A stretch of DNA of 64,000 nt from the NCBI GenBank assembly GCA_041695085.1, contig JBGFRO010000027.1:83049-147048 (forward strand), read 5' to 3'. Position 1 is the first letter of the stretch. Each line of letters starts with the position of its first letter. The notes beneath the pieces were generated by a model that was not told where the DNA came from, ran no database searches, and was given only the letters and a program-made list of their open reading frames with translations. The DNA comes from DYFT01 sp041695085 (GTDB lineage: Bacteria; Bacteroidota; Ignavibacteria; UBA10030). Below, one piece after another: positions 1 to 8,697 of this stretch. A program made the position numbers and the translations under genes.

Positions 1-641
1 GATCCGGTGGTCAAAACATCATCAACGATGATCACGGATTTTCCCTTCACCACGGCTCTGCGGGAGGAGATCACGTCGAACGCATCTTCCATGTTCTTTT
101 TCCGCTCTTCCAATGCGAGGGTGGTTTGACTTACCGTGAAACGGGTCCGCTGCAGGATATCAGTCCGGAGCTCGCACTTCATCACCGTCTGCATGCCGCG
201 GGCGATCGCCTCGGCCTGATTATAACCCCGCTCTCTCAGTTTGCGTCGGTGAAGAGGAACCGGTATGAGGAGATCAGCCTCGATGCCGAGTTCAACGACT
301 CTTTGCCCCAGCTGCTCTCCCAAATCACGTCCCACTTTCTGGAAGCCCTGATACTTGAGGGCGTGCACCAGATGTTGAAACGCCCCCTCTTTTTCGAACA
401 CAAAGAGCGAAACAAGGTCGAAAATCGCGCCGGAAGCTACGACCTTCTCACGCGATTCCAAGTAGAGGGGGAGCGTTGGAGTTACGCGCGGAATCGAGTC
501 CCAGCAGGAGCGACAAAGTTGTTCCCTGCCGTTGGGGAGACGGCTTGAGCAGGCAAGACAGGTCGGAGGGTAAATGAAATCGAGGACGGTGTCAGCAAGG
601 GAACGAAGCGATGTTCCGAAGGAGGTTGTCAAGCGAAACAC
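1..641 (-). CDS. comF: ComF family phosphoribosyltransferase (3' end off the left edge)
   Basis: Reading the minus strand from a GTG at 641 gives 213 codons open to the window edge. Near the N-terminus are two CxxC pairs (C28/C31 and C43/C46), the zinc ribbon typical of ComF. The middle has the PVPLHRRKLRERGYNQA stretch of the family, and the last residues before the edge are VIIVDDVLTTG, the PRPP-binding motif of type I phosphoribosyltransferases. ComF proteins are linked to DNA uptake in naturally competent bacteria, but the substrate is not established. The start lies 4 nt after the uvrB stop, so the two are probably co-transcribed. The GTG is preferred, but an in-frame TTG at 632 is possible because neither has a clear ribosome site. 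Confidence 0.88.
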   Translation of the reverse strand, partial: MFRLTTSFGTSLRSLADTVLDFIYPPTCLACSSRLPNGREQLCRSCWDSIPRVTPTLPLYLESREKVVASGAIFDLVSLFVFEKEGAFQHLVHALKYQGFQKVGRDLGEQLGQRVVELGIEADLLIPVPLHRRKLRERGYNQAEAIARGMQTVMKCELRTDILQRTRFTVSQTTLALEERKKNMEDAFDVISSRRAVVKGKSVIIVDDVLTTG

Positions 642-645
642 CCAA

Positions 646-2664
646 CTAACAAGTGTTCTTTTTTGCCAGACGCTCAATTTCATCGCGCAATTCCACAGCG
701 CGCTCAAACTCCAGATCCTTCGCGGCTCGCACCATCTCGACGCGGAGTTCTTCGATCAGGTCTTTCCTCTGTTCGTCGGAGAGGTACTTGACGACGGTGT
801 CCGATACTACCGAAGCCTTCATCCGTTCCTTGCGTTGCTCGCGCATCATCTTGACATCCGCTACGGCAGTGGCGGCAAGAACTTCTTCGACCGATTTGTA
901 AATCGTGACGGGGGTAATGCCGTGCTCGGCATTGTACTGAAGCTGTTTCTCGCGACGCCGGTTCGTCTCTTCGATCATTCGTTGCATCGAGCCGGTAACG
1001 GTGTCGGCATAGAGAATGACTTTACCATGGACGTTGCGGGCGGTGCGTCCGGCCGTCTGGATGAGCGATCGATCCGAACGAAGGAAGCCCTCTTTGTCCG
1101 CGTCAATAATGGCGACGAGGGAGACCTCGGGAAGGTCCAATCCCTCGCGTAGGAGGTTCACCCCCACAAGAACGTCGAAGTCCCCCAGCCGGAGGTCGCG
1201 CAGAATCTCCACTCGCTCCAACGCGTCGACCTCGGAATGGATGTAGCGAACCTTGACGCCGATGTCGGTCAGATATTCCGTCAGGTCCTCCGCCATGCGT
1301 TTGGTCAGCGTCGTCACCAGCACGCGTTCCTTTCTTTGGGCGCGCGTGCGGATCTCGGCAATCAGATCATCGATCTGATGCTTGCTTGGTCGTACCTCCA
1401 CTTCCGGATCGACCAATCCTGTCGGACGGATCACCTGCTCCACCACGACGCCTTTGCACTTCTCCAGCTCATACTCTCCCGGCGTCGCGCTGACGAAGAT
1501 GATCTGATGCACCATCGATTCCCACTCTTCAAATGTGAGGGGGCGGTTATCGAGGGCCGAGGGGAGCCGGAAGCCGTATTGAACGAGTGTTTCTTTCCTT
1601 GAGCGGTCGCCGTGCCACATGCCGCGAATCTGCGGCACGGTCACATGCGATTCGTCGATCACCGTCAGGAAATCCTTCGGAAAGTAATCGAGCAGACAGT
1701 ACGGTCGCGAGCCCGGAGGCCGGCCGGCAAGGTGGCGAGAGTAGTTTTCGATACCGGAACAGTAGCCGATCTCGCGCATCATCTCCATGTCGAATCGTGT
1801 TCGCTGCTCGAGCCGTTGCGCTTCGAGGAGTTTGCCTTGAGAACGGAGTTCGCTCAGCCTCTCGCGCAGCTCCGCCTTAATGGACGTCAGCGCGCGTTCA
1901 ATGCTCGGTCGGGTCGTGACAAATTGCTTTGCAGGATAAATCACGTCATAGTCCGTTTCCGCAAGTATCTTGCCATCCACTCTGTTGATGGAGGAGAGCC
2001 GCTCAATTTCATCACCGAAGAACTCGATGCGAACAGCTTCTTCGCTCTCATATCCCGGAATGACCTCGACAACATCCCCCCTCACCCGAAACGAGCCGCG
2101 GGTGAATTCGTAGTCGTTCCGTGTGTAGAGCATATCGAGGAGTTTCTTGAGCACCTGCTGGCGCGAGATCTGCTGGCCTTTGCGGAGCGGAAGCGTTTGC
2201 GACAACCATTCCTCCGGCGCCCCGATGCCGTAGATGCAGCTCACCGATGCGACGACGATGACGTTGGGGTCACCGCTCAACAACGCGCTGGTTGCCCGTA
2301 GACGAAGACGGTCGATTTCATCGTTAATGGAGGAATCCTTTGCGATATACGTATCCGTCGTCGGGACGTACGCCTCCGGCTGATAGTAATCGTAGTAACT
2401 GATAAAGAACTCGACGCGATTGTTCGGAAAGAAACTCCTGAACTCCGCATACAACTGCGCGGCGAGGGTCTTATTATGCGACATCACCAACACCGGTTTG
2501 CTGATGTGCTGGATGACGTTGGAGATGGTGAAGGTCTTTCCGCTTCCCGTCACGCCCAACAACGTTTGATACTTGTCGCCGCGCTGAACTCCTTCGGTCA
2601 ATTGACGGATCGCTTCCGGTTGGTCACCGCTTGGTTTGTAGTCAGAAATGAGTTGATAAGGCAC
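646..2664 (-). CDS. uvrB: Excinuclease ABC subunit B
   Basis: This 672-residue protein has the normal UvrB length. It carries Walker A GVTGSGKT at residues 37-44, the Tyr-rich beta-hairpin (YYDYYQPEAYVP) that clamps DNA, a DEAD-like VIDESHV box, a C-terminal helicase half with a QTAGRTARN motif, and a UVR domain (last 35 residues) that contacts UvrC. It verifies damage in nucleotide excision repair after loading by UvrA. The start codon is GTG. A promoter-like pair is visible about 190 nt upstream on the minus strand (2860-2888). comF follows after 4 nt. Confidence 0.98.
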   Translation of the reverse strand: MPYQLISDYKPSGDQPEAIRQLTEGVQRGDKYQTLLGVTGSGKTFTISNVIQHISKPVLVMSHNKTLAAQLYAEFRSFFPNNRVEFFISYYDYYQPEAYVPTTDTYIAKDSSINDEIDRLRLRATSALLSGDPNVIVVASVSCIYGIGAPEEWLSQTLPLRKGQQISRQQVLKKLLDMLYTRNDYEFTRGSFRVRGDVVEVIPGYESEEAVRIEFFGDEIERLSSINRVDGKILAETDYDVIYPAKQFVTTRPSIERALTSIKAELRERLSELRSQGKLLEAQRLEQRTRFDMEMMREIGYCSGIENYSRHLAGRPPGSRPYCLLDYFPKDFLTVIDESHVTVPQIRGMWHGDRSRKETLVQYGFRLPSALDNRPLTFEEWESMVHQIIFVSATPGEYELEKCKGVVVEQVIRPTGLVDPEVEVRPSKHQIDDLIAEIRTRAQRKERVLVTTLTKRMAEDLTEYLTDIGVKVRYIHSEVDALERVEILRDLRLGDFDVLVGVNLLREGLDLPEVSLVAIIDADKEGFLRSDRSLIQTAGRTARNVHGKVILYADTVTGSMQRMIEETNRRREKQLQYNAEHGITPVTIYKSVEEVLAATAVADVKMMREQRKERMKASVVSDTVVKYLSDEQRKDLIEELRVEMVRAAKDLEFERAVELRDEIERLAKKNTC

Positions 2665-2859
2665 TGTACGAAAACTCCGAGCTTAATAGCAAAGGGAAAA
2701 TTCCGAATTTCAAGATCCAAATTCCAAAATCTGCCGCAAACCCGCTCCACTCTTTGATGGTCATCGTCAAGAGATTCTTCGTCGCTTCGTTCCTGGAGCG
2801 CCTTCCTGTTTAGATGTGGAGAATACCACCCCGCAGACCTGCACGCCCGAGCACGCCTC

Positions 2860-2888
2860 AATATACTCCTTGCTTGAGCAGGGTGCAA
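2860..2888 (-). promoter_or_regulatory. Putative promoter for uvrB-comF
   Basis: On the minus strand TTGCAC (2888-2883) is separated by 17 nt from TATATT (2865-2860). The pair matches the promoter pattern that recurs before many genes of this window. It predicts a leader of about 190 nt before uvrB. No SOS box was recognised. Confidence 0.5.
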
Positions 2889-2963
2889 GATGCCAACCTG
2901 TAGCCGTCTGCACTTCCGATCTGTTGCTTCACTCTCCACTCTTTACTACTTTTGCTCCCGTCT

Positions 2964-3302
2964 ATGCAGGCTGCCTCGACATTCACAATCCTCCTTGCAG
3001 TTACGATTCTCCTTTTCACCATCGCATGCCGGAACGAGGAGAAATCGACAAACCACGACACAGAACGCCTCGCCTCCATTTATGCGCAGCTTCTCTTACT
3101 CCACGAACGGTTGCGCACACAACCCCCGCAACTCGATTCACTTGAGTATCGCCGACGGCTTCAATATCTCCTCGATTCGACGAACTACACCGAAGAACGG
3201 CTCACACGCGACATCGAACGCGAATTGAGGACGATAGATGACGCCCGCCGGTTCTACGATCGCGTGGCTGCCCTTCTTGAACAACAACGACACAATCCGT
3301 AA
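2964..3302 (+). CDS. Small putative lipoprotein of unknown function
   Basis: The 112-residue product begins with a hydrophobic segment ending in a lipobox-like FTIAC, so it is probably a lipoprotein anchored on the periplasmic side of a membrane. The rest is charged and predicted helical (a DSLEYRRRLQYLLDS-type stretch followed by more Arg/Glu-rich helix). Its size and layout resemble small Bacteroidota lipoproteins such as the DUF4296 group, but I see no diagnostic motif. ATG 2964 is chosen over an upstream TTG (2952). It lies 24 nt before the M16 peptidase gene and may share its transcript. Confidence 0.6.
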   Translation: MQAASTFTILLAVTILLFTIACRNEEKSTNHDTERLASIYAQLLLLHERLRTQPPQLDSLEYRRRLQYLLDSTNYTEERLTRDIERELRTIDDARRFYDRVAALLEQQRHNP

Positions 3303-3326
3303 TCTCTATCGTCAAGGAACTTCCTT

Positions 3327-4817
3327 ATGAAATGCTTCCCCCGTATGATCTTCCTTTTCCTTTTTGTGACCTGCGGGCTCTTCGCGCAGGATGGATTCAA
3401 AGCGGTGCAGGATCAGGTGGTCGAATACACCCTCAAAAACGGGTTGAAGTTTCTCCTCCTGCCGCGCCACGACGCGCCCGTTGTTTCATTTCATACGTAT
3501 GTCAACGTCGGCGCGGTCAATGAGGATCGAGGGATCACCGGCCTTGCACACATCTTCGAACATCTCGCGTTCAAAGGAACCAGCGACATCGGCACGAAGG
3601 ATTACCGAAAAGAGAAAGTTGCTCTCGAAGCTCTCGACAAAGCCTGGACCGCTCTGCGCGCCGAGGAAGCGAAGGGATCGCGTGCCGACACGGTCAAGCT
3701 CATGCAACTGCGCGCTGCGTTCGAGAAAGCTCAGGAGGAGGCTTCACAGCTCGTGGAAAATGGAGAATTCGACCGGGCGATTGAGGAACAAGGGGGCGTG
3801 GGACTCAACGCCAGTACCGGGGCCGATGCGACACAGTATTACTTCAGCCTTCCCTCCAACAAACTCGAGCTCTGGTTCTCGCTCGAATCTGCCCGCTTCT
3901 ACGATCCTGTCATCCGCGACTTCTACAAAGAAAAAGATGTGGTGATGGAAGAGCGCCGCATGCGTACGGAGAGCAATCCGATCGGGAAACTCGTTGAGGA
4001 GTTTCTTGCCGTCGCCTTCAAAGCGCACCCGTATCGCGATCCGGTCATCGGCCATATGTCCGATCTCAAGGGCATCACGCGCGAAGAAGCGATCGCGTTT
4101 TTCAAAAAGTATTACATTCCTTCCAACATGGTCGTGGCCATCGTGGGGGACGCCGACCCGCGCGTGGTGGTGCAACTGGCTCATCGCTACTTTGATCGAT
4201 TGCCGGATCGACCGAAGCCATCCGAAGTGCGCACAGTAGAACCGCCTCAGAAGAGTGAGCGACGTGTCGTTCTCTTTGAACAATCACAACGATACCTTCT
4301 GGTCGGATACAAAAAGGGGAGCGCCACACATCCTGACGATGCCGTCTACGACATGATCTCCGACATCCTGAGTTCCGGAAGAACCTCGCGTCTCTACAAA
4401 TCGCTGGTGCGGGACAAGAAGATCGCGGTGCAAGCCTCAGGTTTCTCGGGCTTCCCCGGAACGAAATTTCCGAATCTCTTCGCGTTCTTCGTGATTCCCG
4501 CTCAGGAAAAAACCAACGAGGAATGTCTCGCTGCCGTAGAGGAGGAGATCGAGAAGCTGAAGACGGAACGAGTAGGCGAAGACGAATTGAAACGAGTCAA
4601 GACAAAGGCGAGGGCAAATCTGATTCGCTCCCTTGCCTCCAACGCCGGCATGGCGGGACAGTTGACGTACTACCAAATGGTATATGGTGATTGGCGCGAG
4701 CTCTTTCGTTCGCTCGATAAGCTCAACGCCGTGACCGCCGACGACATCCAACGAGTCTCGAAGGAGATCTTTGTCAACACGAACCGCACCATCGGCATGA
4801 TTGAACCGGCCAAGTGA
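3327..4817 (+). CDS. Exported M16 family zinc metallopeptidase
   Basis: The 496-residue product has an N-terminal signal peptide ending near LFAQ (residue 21) and the inverted zinc motif HIFEH (H75, E78, H79). The distal ligand region EEERR-like VVMEER lies near residue 208. The gap between HxxEH and that glutamate is about 130 residues, longer than the usual 76; residues 90-150 form a charged, probably helical insert. M16 enzymes of this type usually act as heterodimers with an inactive partner, and the next gene looks like that partner. The pair probably degrades peptides in the periplasm. The start ATG follows a weak AAGGAAC ribosome site. Confidence 0.93.
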   Translation: MKCFPRMIFLFLFVTCGLFAQDGFKAVQDQVVEYTLKNGLKFLLLPRHDAPVVSFHTYVNVGAVNEDRGITGLAHIFEHLAFKGTSDIGTKDYRKEKVALEALDKAWTALRAEEAKGSRADTVKLMQLRAAFEKAQEEASQLVENGEFDRAIEEQGGVGLNASTGADATQYYFSLPSNKLELWFSLESARFYDPVIRDFYKEKDVVMEERRMRTESNPIGKLVEEFLAVAFKAHPYRDPVIGHMSDLKGITREEAIAFFKKYYIPSNMVVAIVGDADPRVVVQLAHRYFDRLPDRPKPSEVRTVEPPQKSERRVVLFEQSQRYLLVGYKKGSATHPDDAVYDMISDILSSGRTSRLYKSLVRDKKIAVQASGFSGFPGTKFPNLFAFFVIPAQEKTNEECLAAVEEEIEKLKTERVGEDELKRVKTKARANLIRSLASNAGMAGQLTYYQMVYGDWRELFRSLDKLNAVTADDIQRVSKEIFVNTNRTIGMIEPAK

Positions 4818-4864
4818 CCCGATTCGTATCTTCCGGGCGAAAACGTCATCAAGGAGATTCAACT

Positions 4865-7003
4865 ATGAAAGTGTTCCGTACCTTTGCCATTGTCCTGCTT
4901 GTCGCTCTCACATCAACAGGTGTCGGTGCTCAGCAGCGGCGACCCGGTCCGCTGCATTACAAGAAGCTGCAGTATCCTGCGCTTCGACCGCTCCAGATTC
5001 CCGAGCCGTTCCGCGTTCAGCTGGAGAACGGTCTGATCGTGTACTTATTGGAAGATCGATCTCTTCCCCTCATCGGAGGATCGGTGATGGTGCGAACCGG
5101 CTCTCGCTACGAACCTGCGGATAAGATCGGCCTTGCCGGTATCGCGGGTCAGGTCATGAGAACGGGCGGCACCTCCTCCCGGACAGGGGAAGAGCTCGAC
5201 GAATTGTTGGAGAGCGCCGGAGCTTCTGTGGAGACCTTCATCGGTGTCGCATCAGGAGGAGCGCGCCTTTCGGTGCTCAAGGAAGACATCGAAATGGGAC
5301 TTCAGGTTCTTGCCGACATTTTACAGCATCCCGCGTTCCGTGAGGAGAAGATCGAGCTTGCGAAAGTGAGCGCACGTACCGCCATCTCGCGCCGGAACGA
5401 TCAGGTCGGCTCGATCGCATTTCGCGAGTACAACCGTCTCATCTACGGTCCCATGCATCCCTACGCCCGCATTACGGAGTACGCCACCATCGAAAACATC
5501 ACTCGCCAGGATTTGATCGATTTTCACACGAAGTACTACGCCCCGAACAACACGATCCTTGCGTTGTGGGGCGACTTCGACGTGAATGAGATGAAGAAAA
5601 AGGTGGATGCGGCGTTCGGTACGTGGAGACGGAAAGAGATCGCGATTCCTCCCATCCCTCAACCGCGCCTCGCCAACGCACGCTCGGTCCACTTCGTCAG
5701 GAAGGACGATGTGAATCAGTCTACGATCTACATGGGGCATCTCGGCGGGATGTTGAACGATCCCGAAAGCGCTCCGTTGAACATCGCCGACCAGGCCTTC
5801 GGCGGAGCATCGGCTTCACGGCTCTTCAAGAGAATTCGAACCGAGCAGGGTCTCGCCTATTCGGTCGGCAGCTTCTGGGGAGAAAGCTTTGACTACCCGG
5901 GACTTTTCTTCCTGAGCGGTTCTACCAAATCGGAAACGACCGTCAAGATGATCCGGTCGCTGTTGCGTGAGTTCGAGGATGTCGTCACATCGGGAATCAC
6001 CGAGGATGAGTTGAAATACGCGAAGGACTCGTATCTGAATTCTTTCGTCTTCCGCTATGATACCAAAGGAAAGATCATCAATCAGTTGGTAACGTTGGAG
6101 TACTTTGGCTATCCCAAGGATTTTATCCTGAGGCAACAATCCGAGGTGCAGCGCGCAACGCGGGAAGACGTCAAGAATGCCGTGAAGAACCGCTGGAAAC
6201 CCGACATCTTGACGATCCTTGTGGTCGGGAACGTGAATGACTTTGACGAGCCGCTCAGTGCCTTCGGAGCACCCGTGAAGGAAATTGACATTACCATACC
6301 GCCCCCTCCCGAGAAGATCCCCGATCCTACCCCGGAGACAATTGCACGGGCGAGAGAGATTTTAAAGAAATCGCAGTCTGCCTTGGGCGGCGCAAAACTC
6401 CTATCCGTGAAAGACCTCCACTACACAGCCAAAGTGACTCAAGTGACACCCGCTGGGGAGTTCACGCTCGACAGCGAGGTAAAAATTCTCCTGCCGGACA
6501 AGTTCGTTTACAACATGAAAACTCCCATGGGTGAAATGACGACAGCTTTCGATGGAGCGATCGGATGGATCACAACACCCAGAGGGACGGAAGAGATGCC
6601 CTCCCAAGCTCGACAGCTGTATGCATCACAAGTTGCCAGCAATCTCCTCGTTGCCCTCCAAAACTACGACAAGCCTGAGTACGCTGTCCATCACATAGGC
6701 GATGAGCAGTTCAACGGCACGTCCATCGCGGTCGTGGTGATGCGCTACTTGCCACTGAATCACACGTTCCGATATTTCATCGATACGAAAACGGGTCTTG
6801 TCGTTAAGAAGATCGCCAAGACCATGACCCCTTCGGGACTCGCCGATGTCGAGGAGGTGTATTCGGAGTATCGAACCGTCGATGGGATTCATGTTCCCTT
6901 TAAAACCATTGTGACTTCCGGCAAGCAAAAGGTGTCCGAGACTGTCATCTCTTCACTGAAAGTGAACTCCGGCCTTTCGCGTGATTCGTTCAAACGACCC
7001 TAA
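4865..7003 (+). CDS. M16-like protein without HxxEH, fused to a C-terminal LolA/LppX-like domain
   Basis: The 712-residue product starts at ATG 4865 behind AAGGAG and has a signal peptide (VGAQ near residue 22). Residues of about 45-500 follow the two-lobe M16 fold, but the position of the zinc motif reads GIAGQV instead of HxxEH, so it should not be catalytic and is probably the substrate-binding partner of the upstream enzyme. From about residue 510 an extra domain begins (QSALGG...LSVKDLHY) that resembles outer-membrane lipoprotein-sorting (LolA/LppX) folds. The next gene encodes the same domain alone. It lies 47 nt behind the active M16 gene, so probably one operon. Confidence 0.88.
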   Translation: MKVFRTFAIVLLVALTSTGVGAQQRRPGPLHYKKLQYPALRPLQIPEPFRVQLENGLIVYLLEDRSLPLIGGSVMVRTGSRYEPADKIGLAGIAGQVMRTGGTSSRTGEELDELLESAGASVETFIGVASGGARLSVLKEDIEMGLQVLADILQHPAFREEKIELAKVSARTAISRRNDQVGSIAFREYNRLIYGPMHPYARITEYATIENITRQDLIDFHTKYYAPNNTILALWGDFDVNEMKKKVDAAFGTWRRKEIAIPPIPQPRLANARSVHFVRKDDVNQSTIYMGHLGGMLNDPESAPLNIADQAFGGASASRLFKRIRTEQGLAYSVGSFWGESFDYPGLFFLSGSTKSETTVKMIRSLLREFEDVVTSGITEDELKYAKDSYLNSFVFRYDTKGKIINQLVTLEYFGYPKDFILRQQSEVQRATREDVKNAVKNRWKPDILTILVVGNVNDFDEPLSAFGAPVKEIDITIPPPPEKIPDPTPETIARAREILKKSQSALGGAKLLSVKDLHYTAKVTQVTPAGEFTLDSEVKILLPDKFVYNMKTPMGEMTTAFDGAIGWITTPRGTEEMPSQARQLYASQVASNLLVALQNYDKPEYAVHHIGDEQFNGTSIAVVVMRYLPLNHTFRYFIDTKTGLVVKKIAKTMTPSGLADVEEVYSEYRTVDGIHVPFKTIVTSGKQKVSETVISSLKVNSGLSRDSFKRP

Positions 7004-7009
7004 TCCATT

Positions 7010-7801
7010 ATGCTCCTGCAACATTCGAAGACAATAAGCTCCTTAGGAACCGGATGGTGTATGCTTGTACTTCTCCTGGGGAATACGTACGCCGGCGTCC
7101 CACTTCTCTCGCAACAAAAGACAAAGGAACCGCAGCCGAGGCCCGTCGACATCCTCCAAAGATCGCGAGAGGCCATGGGGGGAGAAGCCGTCTCGAAGAT
7201 GACAAACATGGTGATCGCGCTCACCGTGACTTCCTTCACGCCGCAGGGGAATCAGGTCCATCAGATGGAAAACACGTACGCCAAGCCGGCCCGCATCCGA
7301 CAGCGGACGAAGTTTGAGTTCGGCGAAATAATCATTGTCGTCAACGGCACAGAGGGATGGATCAGAAATGCGGCTGGAATTGAATCTTTGAGGCGCTCGC
7401 AGACCGAGGACGCACGGGTCATCTCACTCTGGATCGTGTACGACGTGCTGCAGAATTACCGTAGTAACATGTACGCTTTCTCGTACATCGGCAAAAAACG
7501 ATTCGCCAATTCGACCGTCCACGTCATCTCGGTCCGCTCCAAAGCGTTTTCCCATCCCTTCTCGCTCTTGATCGATACGACCTCGTATTATGTTGTTGGG
7601 AAGATGGTGCAGCGACCTGCCGGAGGCAGGTTTTTCGAAATGGAAGAGATGTTTTCAAATTTTCGAAGGGTGGAGGGTGTGATGATTCCGTTCACAACGA
7701 TGATGCGAACCGGCAGCAGCACCATCGGGGAGATCAGCTTTCACGACGTGAAGATCAATACCGACGCTCCCGCGTCCATTTTCGTCCGACCGAAGAATTG
7801 A
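7010..7801 (+). CDS. Exported LolA/LppX-like domain protein
   Basis: The 263-residue product has a hydrophobic export segment around residues 18-36 and then one beta-rich domain. That domain parallels the C-terminal domain of the preceding protein: both contain a SR/SQ-ALGG or AMGG opening, a GWI strand, a late VxxVDGIHVPF / VEGVMIPF strand and a terminal VNS/INTD element. It begins 6 nt after the upstream stop, so it is translated from the same message. The fold suggests binding of lipid or lipoprotein in the periplasm, but no substrate can be read from the sequence. A second in-frame ATG at 7061 would give a shorter signal peptide. Confidence 0.75.
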   Translation: MLLQHSKTISSLGTGWCMLVLLLGNTYAGVPLLSQQKTKEPQPRPVDILQRSREAMGGEAVSKMTNMVIALTVTSFTPQGNQVHQMENTYAKPARIRQRTKFEFGEIIIVVNGTEGWIRNAAGIESLRRSQTEDARVISLWIVYDVLQNYRSNMYAFSYIGKKRFANSTVHVISVRSKAFSHPFSLLIDTTSYYVVGKMVQRPAGGRFFEMEEMFSNFRRVEGVMIPFTTMMRTGSSTIGEISFHDVKINTDAPASIFVRPKN

Positions 7802-7918
7802 ATCGTCGGTCTCAACCCGCAGCAATCCAAAAGTGAGCGAGACAACGACAGCGAACCGCCGGAAGTCACTTCTCAAGCAGGTCCGAATTGAGATACATCC
7901 ACCCCCCTCCTCCATTAT

Positions 7919-8593
7919 ATGCACCAACCGAAACACCTTGATACCATCACAGGTCTCTTCGTCGCAATCCTCCTGATCTCCAATCTGGCGTCAACAAAGA
8001 TTGTGGAGGTGTTCTGGATGACGTTTGATGGCGGAACTCTCCTCTTCCCACTCAGCTACATTTTCGGAGATATCCTGACGGAGGTGTACGGCTATCGACG
8101 ATCGCGAAAGGTGATATGGATAGGGTTCTTTTCGGCGGCTCTCATGTCGGCAACGCTTGCAGTGATAGGGGCATTACCGGCGGCAGCATCATGGGAACAT
8201 CAGGAGGCGTTCGATGCGGTCTTGGGCTTGACACCGCGTATCGTCGCTGCAAGTTTAATCGCGTATTGGGCGGGGGAGTTCTCCAATTCTTACGTCCTTG
8301 CTCGGATGAAGATCGCAACGGACGGGAAACAACTCTGGGCGAGAACCATTGGCTCAACACTCGTCGGCCAAGGAATCGATACGCTTCTCTTTGTGCTCAT
8401 CGCTTTTGGAGGAACGCTGCCGATCGAGATTTTGCGCGATGTGATGGTATCGAACTATCTATTCAAATGCGGAGTGGAGACCGCCTTCACACCTCTCACG
8501 TACTTGATTGTGAGAAAGTTGAAGAAATCGGAGGGAATTGATTGGTACGACAGGGGAACGAATTTCAATCCGTTCAGATTTTCATTCAGCTGA
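7919..8593 (+). CDS. Queuosine precursor transporter (YhhQ/VUT family)
   Basis: The 224-residue product is a six-helix membrane protein with the family marks NLASTKIV near the N-terminus, PLSYIFGDILTEVYGYRRSR after the second helix, and FSNSYVLARMK in the middle. YhhQ-family ECF-like proteins import queuine precursors for tRNA modification. Other queuosine genes are not adjacent, so the role rests on family recognition. It is preceded by 117 nt without an obvious promoter and converges with the histidine kinase gene. Confidence 0.88.
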   Translation: MHQPKHLDTITGLFVAILLISNLASTKIVEVFWMTFDGGTLLFPLSYIFGDILTEVYGYRRSRKVIWIGFFSAALMSATLAVIGALPAAASWEHQEAFDAVLGLTPRIVAASLIAYWAGEFSNSYVLARMKIATDGKQLWARTIGSTLVGQGIDTLLFVLIAFGGTLPIEILRDVMVSNYLFKCGVETAFTPLTYLIVRKLKKSEGIDWYDRGTNFNPFRFSFS

Positions 8594-8654
8594 TTCATCC
8601 GGTGAGCACGACGAACCGGCGACGGGCAAAATCGACAGACAGGCGTTGAGTGTT

Positions 8655-8691
8655 TCTCAAGCCACTTCATGCGACTTGGTGGCTCTTGAGA
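8655..8691. terminator. Imperfect hairpin between convergent genes
   Basis: CTCAAGCCAC (8656-8665) can pair with GTGGCTCTTGAG (8679-8690) with a 2-nt bulge, followed by a weak T stretch. It sits between the transporter and the histidine kinase gene, whose stop codons face each other, and may end both transcripts. The T run is poor, so the call is tentative. Confidence 0.35.
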
Positions 8692-8697
8692 TGATTT

